Numbered from the stretch's first letter, positions 40,987-50,215 are shown. The stretch: DNA of 64,000 nucleotides from Bacteroides uniformis (GCF_025147485.1 NZ_CP102263.1:186001-250000); one strand, 5' to 3'. A program made the numbers and translations. The notes: a model not told the origin generated them from the letters alone.

Positions 40987-42075
40987 TCACTTGTCCTTAA
41001 TCAGATGCGACAGCTCCGGGTCTGCCTTGATGCGCTCGATTTCGTCGGCGACAATCTGCCTGACCTCGTTCTTGATGCGGTAGTAGTTGGCGTCGATCTG
41101 CTGCTGCATGGTGTCGTTGCCGTCCTTGTCGGTGAAGTCGATGATCTGCGGAATCTTCACGTAGCGGGCGGTCTCCCGCTTGACCTGCTCGTTGTCCACG
41201 ACAATCTCGGCATGGAAAATCTTCTGCTCGATACGCTCGTCGAAATTGTCGGCTACCGCCCCGACGAACATACCCTGTGTGAGGGTGGAAATCTTGCTCG
41301 CCGGGATAAGGCTGTCCATCTGGGTGTTGATGGAGACGGAGGTTTCGTTCCGGTTGATGGTCATGTTCTGCCGTTTCTGCAAGACCTTGCCGAAACGCTC
41401 GGACAGTGTCTTGGCGGTTTCGGCAACTACCTGACCAGCAAAGACATTGCCGACCGTATTGCAAATCACAGCGGACTCTTTGTCCCCGTAATCACGCTTC
41501 AACTGGCTAAAATCCTGAAAGCCGAGCATGACGGCTACCTTGTTGCTTCGGGCGGTGGCAATCAGGTTATCCAGCCCACGCATGTAGATGGTGGGCAGCT
41601 CGTCGATAATCACGGCGGATTTGAGCCGTTTCTTCTTGTTGATGAGCTTCACGATGCGGGAGTTGTACAGTCCCAACGCCGCCCCGTAAATGCCCTGCCT
41701 GTCGGGATTGTTACCGACTACGAGCACTTTAGGCTCTTCGGGATTGTTGATGTCGAGGGTGAAATCGTCCGCCGTCATCACCCAGTAGAGCGCCGGGGAA
41801 ATCATGCGGGAAAGCGGTATCTTGGCACTGGCTATCTGCCCCTGCAACTGCTCCACCGCTGAGGATTCCCATGCGTCCATGAAGGGAGAAAGGTAGTTCT
41901 CCAGCTCCGGGTACGAGGTGAGGATGGGAAAAATGTCGGCGTACTTGCGGTTCAGGAACTCGATGGCATGGGGGAAAGTGCAATACTTGCCGTTCTTGTA
42001 GATTTTGAGATACCATATAATACTGGCTAACAGAATGATAGGCGATTCTACGAAAAAGTCGCCCTGCTTGGAAAT
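40987..42075 (-). CDS. mobC: MobC coupling protein (VirD4/TraG type), exon 2
   Basis: The last 362 codons of the type IV coupling protein, 3' of a group II intron. The exon starts ISKQGDFFVESPIIL, continuing the exon-1 sequence without frame change. It carries Walker B in SAVIIDELPTIYMRGLDN and the coupling-protein core motif FQDFSQLKRDYGD. The C-terminal tail is acidic/basic mixed and ends HLIKDK. Together with exon 1 (306 codons) the spliced protein has 668 residues, the usual length. It is an inner-membrane hexameric ATPase that hands the relaxosome to the transfer channel. A longer open frame upstream to 42264 includes intron sequence and should not be taken as the protein. Confidence 0.88.
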   Translation of the reverse strand: MSKQGDFFVESPIILLASIIWYLKIYKNGKYCTFPHAIEFLNRKYADIFPILTSYPELENYLSPFMDAWESSAVEQLQGQIASAKIPLSRMISPALYWVMTADDFTLDINNPEEPKVLVVGNNPDRQGIYGAALGLYNSRIVKLINKKKRLKSAVIIDELPTIYMRGLDNLIATARSNKVAVMLGFQDFSQLKRDYGDKESAVICNTVGNVFAGQVVAETAKTLSERFGKVLQKRQNMTINRNETSVSINTQMDSLIPASKISTLTQGMFVGAVADNFDERIEQKIFHAEIVVDNEQVKRETARYVKIPQIIDFTDKDGNDTMQQQIDANYYRIKNEVRQIVADEIERIKADPELSHLIKDK

Positions 42076-42116
42076 ATCGGGTAAGTCAAGGGCATTGCTG
42101 CCCCCTTCTCCCCTAA

Positions 42117-42150
42117 GAACCGTACATGAGAGTTTCCCCTCATACGGCTC
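42117..42150 (-). ncRNA. Group II intron domain V
   Basis: On the minus strand a 34-nt hairpin starting GAGCCGTATGAGGGGAAACT and ending TACGGTTC, with a GGGGAAACTC tetraloop region: the catalytic domain V. A domain VI-like stem (about 42079-42113) follows, as expected for the branch-point helix. Confidence 0.85.
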
Positions 42151-42196
42151 AAGCAACTCAATATTTCTATTTGTTGTTAGAAATCGGCTCATACTT

Positions 42197-43849
42197 TCAA
42201 CATTTTCGTTTATTTCGCTTGTAGCAGTTGTTGTGGACAAGTTGCCGTACAATCGAACCACCAACAGATATTTCGTTGACGTTCCATGCTTTTGTACAAT
42301 CTATTTCCTTGCCGCATAACGGACAAATCCGGTTCTGCTTGTTCCATAAATATAAGAGAGACTTACGTCCCTTGAGAGATTCCAGCATTTGTTGCTCCTT
42401 TCGCTGAAAGAAATAATCATCGTATTCCGGGTCGAAAGGGTTTGCCTCACCTTTGATTTGCTTGTACGGGGTATAATGTATATCCGACAACCTTTTAAGG
42501 GTCAGGTAGTTCACTTTCTTGCTCTTGGTTTCATATTTCCATGCAAACGTCCATTTACGCCCCCGAATTTCATGCCAATATTTGTCTGCAACCCAAGACT
42601 TGCGTTTCTTTGGATGGCGACGTAAAGCCCATTTCTTCGTGAGATTGTAAATGTGATTGTCACAACCATGAAAAGCATCGGTTGATGCACCATATCGGTA
42701 ATAGTTGCCCCAACCTGTGATTACAGGATTAAGCATTCGTATCAGCGATTCCTGCTTACACATTTTATGTCCTTTAACGATGTCACCGATTTTTGCCCTG
42801 AAGCGTTTCTGTGCATCTTTGGACGGGGATGTGTATAGCCTTTTGCCAAACTTCCTCACATTGAAACCTAAGAAATCAAAACCGTCGTATATGTTCGTAA
42901 TGGTAGTTTTCTCTTCGGATAAGGTCAGCCCTCTTTCTTTGAGAAATTCTATCACGATAGGTTTGACTTCGTTTTCCAATAGCTCCTTATCTCGACCTGT
43001 GATTATAAAGTCATCCGCATAACGAATAAGGTTTACCTTGTAGTGGAATGTCTTATTGTTGCGCCATAATCTTTTGAATCTTTCAGCCAAGAGTGGTTGA
43101 AGTCCGTCAAGTGCTATATTTGCAAGTGTCGGTGATATGATACCTCCTTGTGGTGTACCCTCTTCTGTCGGGAATAGTTTGCCATTGAATACAGCTCCAC
43201 ATTTCAGCCATTTTCTGAGTATCGTCTTATCCATAGGGATATGATTAAGAAGCCAGTCGTGGCTGATATGGTCGAAGCAGCCTTTAATGTCTCCCTCCAA
43301 AATCCATTCGGGGGAATGCTGGCGGTTTAGAACCGTATCAATCTGACGGATAGCGTCCATTGTCCTGCGTTTCTTGCGGAAACCATAAGAAAAGCGGTCG
43401 CCTGTCGTTTCGGCTATCGGTTCCAATGCCATGAGATATAATGCCTGCATCGCCCTGTCTTTCATTGTCGGTATTCCCAACGGTCGGAGTTTACCGTTCT
43501 TTTTCTTGATGTGAACCCTACGAAGCGGCTGCGGATTGTAACCACGACGTTTCAGTTCACCGATTGCTTTGTACTTGCGCTTGGGAGAATCCCAAAGCTG
43601 TTTATCTACTCCAGACGTTTTCTTCCCTTTGTTGGAAGTAACCCTCTTTACCGCCAATGCCTTGGCGTAAAAAGAGTGGGTCAGCATCCACTGCAAGGCT
43701 TTCACCTTGTTATGTCTGCCTTCCTTTTGAGCCTTTACAATACGCGCTTGTAGCTTTCGGACATAGGCTTCACACTTGGACCAGTCCATGCCGTCCCAAG
43801 TTAGATTCCTACTATCAGCAGGCGCACACGATGTTTTAGTTTCGTTCAT
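42197..43849 (-). CDS. ltrA: Group II intron reverse transcriptase/maturase (LtrA type)
   Basis: A 550-residue protein with reverse transcriptase motifs in order: GIPTMKDRAMQALYLMALEP (about 125-144), YGFRKKRRTMDAI (155-167), EGDIKGCFDHISH (185-197), GTPQGGIISP (231-240), the catalytic YADD at 277-280, and the GFDFLGFNVRKFG region. A maturase domain X follows (about 370-460). The C-terminus has a CPLCGK zinc pair and a W-x-V segment where an HNH endonuclease domain normally sits, but the catalytic HH is replaced by NE. The start follows a strong AAGGAGGAAA ribosome-binding site. The protein splices the intron from mobC mRNA and drives retrohoming. Confidence 0.93.
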   Translation of the reverse strand: MNETKTSCAPADSRNLTWDGMDWSKCEAYVRKLQARIVKAQKEGRHNKVKALQWMLTHSFYAKALAVKRVTSNKGKKTSGVDKQLWDSPKRKYKAIGELKRRGYNPQPLRRVHIKKKNGKLRPLGIPTMKDRAMQALYLMALEPIAETTGDRFSYGFRKKRRTMDAIRQIDTVLNRQHSPEWILEGDIKGCFDHISHDWLLNHIPMDKTILRKWLKCGAVFNGKLFPTEEGTPQGGIISPTLANIALDGLQPLLAERFKRLWRNNKTFHYKVNLIRYADDFIITGRDKELLENEVKPIVIEFLKERGLTLSEEKTTITNIYDGFDFLGFNVRKFGKRLYTSPSKDAQKRFRAKIGDIVKGHKMCKQESLIRMLNPVITGWGNYYRYGASTDAFHGCDNHIYNLTKKWALRRHPKKRKSWVADKYWHEIRGRKWTFAWKYETKSKKVNYLTLKRLSDIHYTPYKQIKGEANPFDPEYDDYFFQRKEQQMLESLKGRKSLLYLWNKQNRICPLCGKEIDCTKAWNVNEISVGGSIVRQLVHNNCYKRNKRKC

Positions 43850-44491
43850 TTGCTTTCCTCCTTTTGAAAGTTCTAAAAGTTATCTTGTAAAGAGTTACCA
43901 TATACGGAAGTCTGCCCACTTTCGTGTCGGATGATGTCACCAATAACAACCCGTGATGTTGATTCAATCCGTATCCACCCCATTACAGGGTGGCATTCGC
44001 TTTTTCCGTTATCTCATACCTGCACCCCATTCGGCTTGCCTTGCGGTTCGCTTACTCGCATTCTTACGAGAGAGATACAGGCTTGCCCTGTTCCACGTAA
44101 TTGACAAACGGATAGTTTAGGTTCTGCCAAGTCCGCCGGCAGTGCTGTGTCCGTGTAACCCCAACATGGGCAAGGGTTATCCGACTGCTTACCTTTTGGT
44201 GAGAGCTAAAGTATCTTGCGCTCCTTCAAACCTTACGACGGCTAAAGTCAGTTCACTTACGTTAACCATGCTATCCAGCCTCGCCACTCAACGGTATGAT
44301 ACTAACCGTCCTTGACATTCCCTCACGGTTCAGTCTTGTCCTTTCGGAAAGTGTACTTTGTCCTATAAGCTTGGCACAACCCATCACTGGAGATGCACCT
44401 TATAGTAGGCTACCGCTGACGGAACAGCGGGTTAAATCATGCAATTAATATCACTGTCTAACAATCAATTACGTGACTTTACAGGTCACAC

Positions 44492-45409
44492 CCACGTTCG
44501 GTTCAAATTTAACATAATCGTGTAGGCACTCTCGTAGGCATCGGATATGTCGGTCATGAAGTCGGGGTGGATGGGGTTGCAGCGGTGGCTCTCCCTCGGG
44601 TTGTCGAAGTTTATCACGTAGAACTTGGGCTTGACCTTGTAGCCGTCCAAATGGGCGAGCAGGTGGTTGTAAGCTATCTCGGAGAGGTCGGGGTACTTGA
44701 AATCATACAGGAAAAGCGAATAGCCCTTCTCGATGGTCTGTTTGATGTACTGATTGATAATTGCATAGGACTTGCCCGAACCGGGCGTGCCCAAGACCAT
44801 CGTCGCACGGAAGGGATTGACAAGGTTGATCCATCCGTCATACGCCCTGCCCCGGAACCAGAAGCGGGTGCGGAGGTTGACGGAATACTCGTTCTCCTTC
44901 AGCTCGGTCTCCTGCATGAAGGATTCGTTCTCGACGTTGAACACGTCTTCGAGCAGGTCGGTCTTCAGCAGGCGGGACATCCACAGCCCCGCCATGAGCA
45001 GGCAGATATACCCGGCGGTAAGGGTGGCGATATACAGCACGGTGCCCGCCGGAAGCGACAGAGGAAGGGCGAGCAGCCACCCGTTGCCGAAAAAGAGCAG
45101 CAAGCCGGACACGCCGCAAAGGATGATCCTGCGCCACGTGATTTTCTGCTCCTTCACGCCCTTTGTGCCGAGGCAGCTAAGGGCGAGGAACAGCACGGCG
45201 AAGAGCTTCGTCCAGAGGATACTGGAGAACAGCCCGGCGGTACGCTGGAAGCCGAGCAATATCCTATCGACAACGCCGATGTCGATGCCCCACTCCCGGA
45301 CAGACTGGTAACAGAACCAGTAAATATTGATGACTACAAATAAAATGCTTATCGCACGCATGAACTCCATGACTTTGGCGAGTCCACGCAAATCGTCTTC
45401 GTTTTGCAT
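44492..45409 (-). CDS. mobC: MobC coupling protein (VirD4/TraG type), exon 1
   Basis: The first 306 codons, starting MQNEDDLRGLAKVMEF. Four membrane helices are visible (about 18-38, 55-78, 93-115 and 118-143), then the cytosolic ATPase domain with Walker A LGTPGSGKS at 206-214 (Lys213). The exon ends NLNRTW, exactly between two codons, where the intron begins. An upstream in-frame extension to 45835 runs over the intergenic space and mobB end and is rejected. Conjugative DNA transfer depends on correct splicing of this gene. Confidence 0.88.
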
Positions 45410-45666
45410 AATTCGTTGAAAATTAATGATAAAACTTCGTTTTATTATGTATATGTACTTTTTCTTTTGTCTTGATACAAAAGAAAAAGATACCAAAAAG
45501 AAAAAGTCAAGACTGCATTTTCTCGCTACTCCACTTCGCAATTTTCGGGGACAAAAAGAACTCGCTACGCTCAAACAGCTTTTTGTCCTTATCCGAAAAT
45601 CGCTGCGTTCCGCTTTACGCTGCGAAAATGAGGTCGGTGTGCCATGCGGATGGGCATTGGGCATTG

Positions 45667-46962
45667 TTACTGTTGCCTTCCATATTTGCGTTTTTTCTTC
45701 CTTTTTCGGGGCGGTACGGGCTGGTCGCCGGAGGCTCCGCCGGGTACGGGGGCAAAGAGGTTGAAGGCGGCCGCCACGTTTTGGGTGCTGCCGTCCTTGT
45801 GGTCGGGACGATAGCCGGTATCGTGTCCGTCCCATTGGGATGCGCCCGTATGCTCCTGCTGCCGGGTGGGATGTTCCACTCCGGCGGAGGGTTGCGGCAG
45901 GTGAATGCCTTCCTGCCCGGTGAAAAGGTCGTTGAACACGCCTGCGGAGAACTCCTTGCCCAGACGGGAGCCGTTGAAGACGGCTTTGGCGGCATGGTCG
46001 ATGAAGGTCGCCCCATAGATGCGCCCGGCTTCATTCTGACGGAATACCACGCCGATACCCTGCCGCATGAGTTCCCGCTCGAACTGCGCCCGGTCATGCC
46101 CTGCGGTCTGCATGGCGGCGGCAACCTTTCCGGCGGTGGCGGCGGCGACCTCCCTGTGGGTCTTTTCCCATGCGGCAGCGTTGTGCATCCGCCTTTCGAG
46201 GGCTGCGACGCCCGCCTCCTTGCCGAACACGGAGGACTTGAAGGGCTTGCCGACCTTGTTGCCCTCCCTGTCGGTTGCCGAATAGGTCAAGCCGTGATAC
46301 TCCCGCCCGCCGTATTCCCCCTTCACCTCGTCCACCGTGATGCCGTAAAGGGAAAGGACGGCACGGTATTCGCCCAGTGTACGGAAACGCCACTCCCGGG
46401 CGAGCGGGCGGATGACTCCTGCCAACTGCCCCTTGAGGTTGCCGTCCCCGTAACCGACGGGCGACAAGGGCAGCCCCTCCTTCCACTGCTTGGGCGTAGC
46501 CGGGACAAGATCGAACTGCCGTTCCAGCTCCCGGCAGACCTTCATCGAACGCCCGTGCTCGTAGCTGTCGGAAATCGCCCGCCCGGTTTCGTCCACCCGG
46601 ACGGAGACGATGTGCAGGTGCTCCCGCCCGATGTCGTTGTGGCGATAGACGATATAGGGCTGGTCGCCGAAGCCCATGCGCCGCATATACTCCTCCGCCA
46701 AGCTGACAAACCGCTCTTCGCTCAAGCAATCCTTCGGGTCGGGATTGAGGGAGATGTGCAGGACGGGCTTCTCGGTCTTGCGATTGGCTGTGAGGTAATC
46801 ACTGAACGAGCGGGAAAGATGCCCTATCGTGTAGGGGTTATCGCCCTGCGGCTCGATAATCCGGCTGGTGAAAAGCACGTCGGCGTGCCGTTCGTCCACC
46901 TTCAACTGGTTGTAGGCAAGCACCCCGTACAGGCTGCTGCCGTGCGAGATCTTGGCTATCAT
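45667..46962 (-). CDS. mobB: MobB relaxase/mobilization nuclease
   Basis: A 431-residue relaxase starting MIAKISHGSSLYGVLAYNQL. The metal-binding histidine motif is complete: His108, His115 and His117 in YRHNDIGREHLHIVSVRVD. Relaxases of this MobP-like group nick oriT and stay bound to the DNA 5' end during transfer. The C-terminal third is Pro/Gly/Lys-rich (GASGDQPVPPRKRKKKRK). Its ATG overlaps the mobA stop by the ATGA junction, so mobA-mobB are coupled. The further upstream in-frame start is inside mobA and is rejected. Confidence 0.9.
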   Translation of the reverse strand: MIAKISHGSSLYGVLAYNQLKVDERHADVLFTSRIIEPQGDNPYTIGHLSRSFSDYLTANRKTEKPVLHISLNPDPKDCLSEERFVSLAEEYMRRMGFGDQPYIVYRHNDIGREHLHIVSVRVDETGRAISDSYEHGRSMKVCRELERQFDLVPATPKQWKEGLPLSPVGYGDGNLKGQLAGVIRPLAREWRFRTLGEYRAVLSLYGITVDEVKGEYGGREYHGLTYSATDREGNKVGKPFKSSVFGKEAGVAALERRMHNAAAWEKTHREVAAATAGKVAAAMQTAGHDRAQFERELMRQGIGVVFRQNEAGRIYGATFIDHAAKAVFNGSRLGKEFSAGVFNDLFTGQEGIHLPQPSAGVEHPTRQQEHTGASQWDGHDTGYRPDHKDGSTQNVAAAFNLFAPVPGGASGDQPVPPRKRKKKRKYGRQQ

Positions 46963-47390
46963 CGGACGGGGTATTTGCTTTGGAACTCCTCCACCAGTGC
47001 GGAAATCCGCTTGCTCAACTCGACCAGTTCGAGGGTGTGCCGCTCCAGCTTGTAGAGGAAAGCGAGGGCTTTCTTCTCCGAGAAATTGGATTTGAGCGCA
47101 CGCACGCATTGGTTGTAGTTCGTGCCTATGGCACGGAACTGCGAGTGGAAAGTGGTCAGGCGCATGTAGAAATCCTGCGTCCCCTTATCCAGTTTAATGA
47201 CCTTAATCTCCCTGCCGAAAAGTGCGGAAACGATAAACTCCGCCTTGGTCGCCTTGCCCGACTCGTCGAAAAGCGCGAGGAAACGGGCGTTGTCCCCGTC
47301 GTCCAGACGGAACACGTAGCGGTGGCGCATCTTGTCGGGCTTGGGCTTTCGCCCGTGGTTGCCCGCATACTTCTTCTGATTGTCCATCAT
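46959..47390 (-). CDS. mobA: MobA relaxosome accessory protein
   Basis: A 143-residue basic DNA-binding protein from MMDNQKKYAGNHGRKPKPDK. It has a ribbon-helix-helix-like N-terminal part (MRHRYVFRLDDGDNARFLAL, then ATKAEFIVSALFG) and a helical C-terminus with FRAIGTNYNQCVRALKS, the motif common to relaxosome accessory proteins of Bacteroidales and the wider MobC family. It should bind near oriT and help the relaxase. It is the first gene of mobA-mobB-mobC, reading away from the tra operon. Confidence 0.85.
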   Translation of the reverse strand: MMDNQKKYAGNHGRKPKPDKMRHRYVFRLDDGDNARFLALFDESGKATKAEFIVSALFGREIKVIKLDKGTQDFYMRLTTFHSQFRAIGTNYNQCVRALKSNFSEKKALAFLYKLERHTLELVELSKRISALVEEFQSKYPVR

Positions 47391-47609
47391 CCTGTAAAAT
47401 TTTAAGTGAAACATGGTCTGAAAACGCCGTATGCCTACGGCTCTCCCCCGTGAGCAGCCCCCGACTCCGGAGGGGGATGCCACATCGAGGGGGCAAGGTG
47501 GTGGTGAGGCACGAAATTCATTTCGAGTGCCGCAGCACACAACTTGCCATTTTCGTTTGAAAATAAAATCCGTCCTGCCGGACAGATTGGGGATGCCCTT
47601 GCCTGCTGC

Positions 47610-47627
47610 GGAGTGCCGGGGCACTCC
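47610..47627. repeat. Inverted repeat in the candidate oriT region
   Basis: GGAGTGC and GCACTCC flank a 4-base loop (CGGG). It lies 220 bp upstream of mobA. A second, CGAAAT/ATTTCG with a 2-base loop, is at 47512-47525. Either could be the relaxase recognition hairpin. Confidence 0.5.
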
Positions 47628-47849
47628 CTCGGGCGATTGCCGCTCTTTTTCATTCTTACTTCATTTTGGTTTCCGCCTGCAAAGTAACAGCCCTTTCCCC
47701 GTCCGGACACCATACCCGGATGCGACAAACCTACGGGTGGAAAGACAATGCACGACACGTTGATAATCAAACGGATAAACTATCGGTATTTTGATATTCC
47801 TTTGCGCCGTGGAAGCGGTGAAACGACTGTCCGGATAGACAAGGAAACA

Positions 47850-48090
47850 ACCGGACAGCCGAACGGCTGACGGTCTTGCCGGACAAACGGACGGATGATT
47901 GGCTAAACAGCCAAACGGCTAAATGACTAAACGGTCAAACGGCTGGACAGCCGGACAAGCGGGCAGTCGGATGATTGGATGGATGCCGGGCTGAATGTAT
48001 GACCGGATGCCTGAACGGATGAACGGACGGCAGAGTGGCTGAAAAGCTGACCGATTGAGTGAACAGAGAAACGGCTGCACGGGCAGCCGG
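47850..48090. repeat. Degenerate octamer repeats upstream of traA
   Basis: About 240 bp in which variants of AAACGGCT, GGACAGCC and GGATGATT recur in 8-bp steps (for example AAACAGCC AAACGGCT at 47905-47920 and AAACGGTC AAACGGCT at 47929-47944). A very similar block lies at 53057-53210. The region has no coding character. Confidence 0.65.
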
Positions 48091-48894
48091 ATGAATAACC
48101 AACAGAATGACGATATGGACAGACAGACATTGAACGTGGCTTTCGCCACACAGAAAGGCGGCAGCGGCAAGACGGCTATCACGGTGCTGGTGGCGGGCTA
48201 CCTGCACTACCGCTTGGGGTGTCCGCTGGCGGTGATCGACTGCGACTTCCCGCAGTACAGCCTGTACGAGATGCGGGAACGGGACAGCCGGGCGGTACTG
48301 GAGAACGAATACCTGAAACGGGCGGCTTACGAACAGATGCGGCAGCCGGGGCGTGCCGCCTATCCGGTGCGCAAGTGCCGGGTGGAGCAAGCCCCCGACA
48401 CGGCAAGGGAGCTGGCGGCGGAAGGCTGCTACGACCTGCTCTTCTTCGACCTGCCGGGCACGGTGAACTCGGCGGGCATCCTGCGCACGATCGCACAGAT
48501 GGACTACATCTTCGCCCCAGTGAGTGCGGACAAGGCGGTGCTGGAAAGCACGCTCTCCTTCCTCGACGTGCTGCAACGGATGATGCTGGGCAAGGAGACG
48601 AGCCGCTTGAAGGGGCTTTACCTTTTCTGGAACCAAGTGGACAAGCGGGAAACGAGCGGGCTGTACGAGAAGTACGGGCAGGTGGTCGCCGACATGGGGC
48701 TGCCGATGCTGCAAACCCGCATCCCCGACACGAAACGCTTCCGCAAGGAGGCGGACGGCACGGGACGGACGGTGTTCCGCTCCACGCTGCTGGCTCCCGA
48801 CAGGCGGATGCTGGCAGGCAGCGGCATCCCCGAACTGACCCGTGAGATAGCGACCATCCTCAAACTGGAAGGCTATGAAGAAGCAGCGGAATGA
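48091..48894 (+). CDS. traA: TraA, ParA-type ATPase
   Basis: A 267-residue MinD/ParA-family ATPase. The deviant Walker A is ATQKGGSGKTAITV (about 18-31) and the Walker B-like segment is DLLFFDLPGTVNSAG (about 120-134). It is the first gene of the Bacteroidales tra operon. ParA-type proteins position or partition DNA complexes; the exact role of TraA in transfer is not known. The ATG at 48091 is chosen; MDRQTLNV at 48115 is also possible, while a TTG at 48055 inside the octamer repeats is unlikely. It overlaps traB by 20 bp. Confidence 0.86.
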   Translation: MNNQQNDDMDRQTLNVAFATQKGGSGKTAITVLVAGYLHYRLGCPLAVIDCDFPQYSLYEMRERDSRAVLENEYLKRAAYEQMRQPGRAAYPVRKCRVEQAPDTARELAAEGCYDLLFFDLPGTVNSAGILRTIAQMDYIFAPVSADKAVLESTLSFLDVLQRMMLGKETSRLKGLYLFWNQVDKRETSGLYEKYGQVVADMGLPMLQTRIPDTKRFRKEADGTGRTVFRSTLLAPDRRMLAGSGIPELTREIATILKLEGYEEAAE

Positions 48895-49279
48895 GAAGCC
48901 CATCGACGAGGAGCTGCTGATGCGGATGATGGCGGGCGAGGCGGCAGGGACGGGAGAACCGGGAACCGGAAAGGAGGAAACCGCCGTGCCGGTGGAGAAG
49001 GCGCAGGAAGGGAAGGCGGCGGACACAAGACGGCGCAAGGGAAGGCAGGCGGACTATGAGACGACCTTCCTCAAAGGCATGGACATCCCCGCCCGCTACG
49101 GCAAGCCGGTCTATGTGCGCCGTGAGTACCACGAGCGCATCGCCAAAATCTCGGTGATGCTGACGGGCGGCAAGGTGTCGCTCTCGGCATACATCGACAA
49201 CGTGCTGGCGCAGCACTTCGAGCAATACCGGGAGGAGATCGAGGCGGCATACGCCGGGAAACTGGAGAACCTCTTTTAA
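48875..49279 (+). CDS. traB: TraB (DUF3408) conjugation protein
   Basis: A 134-residue basic/acidic protein. The N-terminal half is disordered and rich in Glu, Lys and Gly; the C-terminal half (YETTFLKGMDIPARYGKPVY, then VRREYHERIAKISVMLTGG and SAYIDNVLAQHFEQY) is the DUF3408 domain, a ribbon-helix-helix-like fold. It overlaps traA by 20 bp, as is usual for the ParA plus RHH partner pair, and may act as its DNA-binding partner. Confidence 0.82.
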   Translation: MKKQRNEKPIDEELLMRMMAGEAAGTGEPGTGKEETAVPVEKAQEGKAADTRRRKGRQADYETTFLKGMDIPARYGKPVYVRREYHERIAKISVMLTGGKVSLSAYIDNVLAQHFEQYREEIEAAYAGKLENLF

Positions 49280-49298
49280 AAAGGAAGGAGGAAACGGC

Positions 49299-49886
49299 AT
49301 GATACTGAAATTATCGCTCACCGTCCTGCTGCTCTATTACCTTGTCGTGCTGTGGAAATACTACCGGCAGGACATCACCGGGATATTCGGGACAGCGGAG
49401 ACGGACGAAGACACGGACGGAACGGGAAAGGAACCGGGGCAACCGGGCGAGCCGTACACGGTCATGGGAGAAAGCACCTACCTGCCCTTCGGAGCGGAGG
49501 ACGGGGAGGAAGCGGCAGCCGGGGCCGTGGACGAACCCGCAGCGGAGGACGACGGGGCGGACTACTCCGACATCGAGCCGGAGGAGGACGAGGAGGAGAC
49601 GGACTATGAACCCACGCCGGAGGAGATCCGGGAACTGGAGGAGGAAGAGGAATTAGAGGCTTATTACCCGGACGGCAACCCCGACTTCGCCACGGGGTAC
49701 TCTTTCGATGACCTGAAAAAGGTGCGCCGGGTACTGGTGTCGGACAATGCGGACGAAAAGGCGGAGCGGGAAGCCCGTGAAGTGCTGCCGTCCGTGATGG
49801 GGTCGGACATCTGGGAGGCGATGCTGGACGAGTTCGAGGGCGCACGTGAGCGTGTCGCCCGGCTGATGGACAACCATAATGTTTAA
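49299..49886 (+). CDS. traD: TraD-like conjugation protein
   Basis: A 195-residue protein with an N-terminal membrane helix (LSLTVLLLYYLVVLWKYY, about 4-21), then a very acidic stretch (about 60-125, many Glu/Asp) and a C-terminal helical part (FATGYSFDDLKKVRRVLVSD, about 130-149). Position between traB and traE and the overall layout match TraD of Bacteroidales conjugative elements (no relation to F-plasmid TraD). The function is unknown; it is probably an inner-membrane accessory of the transfer channel. Confidence 0.7.
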   Translation: MILKLSLTVLLLYYLVVLWKYYRQDITGIFGTAETDEDTDGTGKEPGQPGEPYTVMGESTYLPFGAEDGEEAAAGAVDEPAAEDDGADYSDIEPEEDEEETDYEPTPEEIRELEEEEELEAYYPDGNPDFATGYSFDDLKKVRRVLVSDNADEKAEREAREVLPSVMGSDIWEAMLDEFEGARERVARLMDNHNV

Positions 49887-49904
49887 TTAAAATTTTAAAG
49901 ACAA

Positions 49905-50204
49905 ATGAGACAAAAGAGAATCTTATTCACGGCGGCCTGCATACTGGCTGCCGTGGGCGCAATGGCGCAGGGAAACGGGCAGGCGGGCATCACGGAAGCC
50001 ACGCAGATGGTTACCTCGTATTTTGAACCGGGGACGAAACTGATTTACGCCATCGGTGCGGTGGTCGGCTTGATCGGAGGGGTGAAAGTATATGGGAAGT
50101 TCAGCTCCGGCGACCCCGACACGTCGAAGACGGCGGCGAGCTGGTTCGGAGCCTGCATCTTCCTGATTGTAGCCGCCACCATCCTGCGTTCGTTCTTCCT
50201 GTAA
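49905..50204 (+). CDS. traE: TraE (DUF4134), VirB2-like pilin candidate
   Basis: A 99-residue protein with a signal peptide (about 1-22, ending GAMAQ) and two membrane helices (about 44-62, LIYAIGAVVGLIGGVKVYG, and about 78-98, ASWFGACIFLIVAATILRS). Size, signal peptide and the two-helix hairpin match the VirB2-type pilin subunits of type IV secretion systems; Bacteroidales TraE (DUF4134) is placed here between traD and traF. Confidence 0.88.
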   Translation: MRQKRILFTAACILAAVGAMAQGNGQAGITEATQMVTSYFEPGTKLIYAIGAVVGLIGGVKVYGKFSSGDPDTSKTAASWFGACIFLIVAATILRSFFL

Positions 50205-50215
50205 AACAGCGGACT

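Larger units (their letters stand above)
42076..44491 (-). mobile_element. Group II intron inserted in mobC
   Basis: A 2416-nt intron. The 5' end reads GTGTG (from 44491 downward) and the 3' end GAT (42078-42076), fitting the GUGYG...AY rule. Removing it joins ACGTGG to ATTTCC and restores T-W-I-S-K-Q-G in frame, matching the expected MobC sequence. The maturase lies in domain IV; domain V is at 42117-42150. The ~640 bp from 43850 to 44491 hold domains I-III and no gene. Confidence 0.9.
47391..48090. other. Divergent mob/tra intergenic region, candidate oriT and octamer repeats
   Basis: About 700 bp without a credible gene. The half near mobA holds several inverted repeats: CGAAAT/ATTTCG (47512-47525), GTGC/GCAC just after it, and GGAGTGC/GCACTCC (47610-47627). 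This is the usual place for oriT in Bacteroidales ICEs. The half near traA is filled with degenerate 8-bp repeats (47850-48090). Open frames on both strands here are built of these repeats and are rejected. Confidence 0.55.

Noticed and set aside
42197..42264. Open frame 40987-42264 as an independent protein start
   Set aside because: Its N-terminal part is translated group II intron (domains V-VI); the true sequence begins at exon 2 (42075).
45410..45835. N-terminal extension of the MobC exon-1 frame
   Set aside because: It crosses a gene-free space and the end of mobB, and the conserved protein starts at 45409.
47435..47770. Small open frames on both strands between mobA and traA
   Set aside because: They overlap inverted repeats of the candidate oriT and have no protein-like features.
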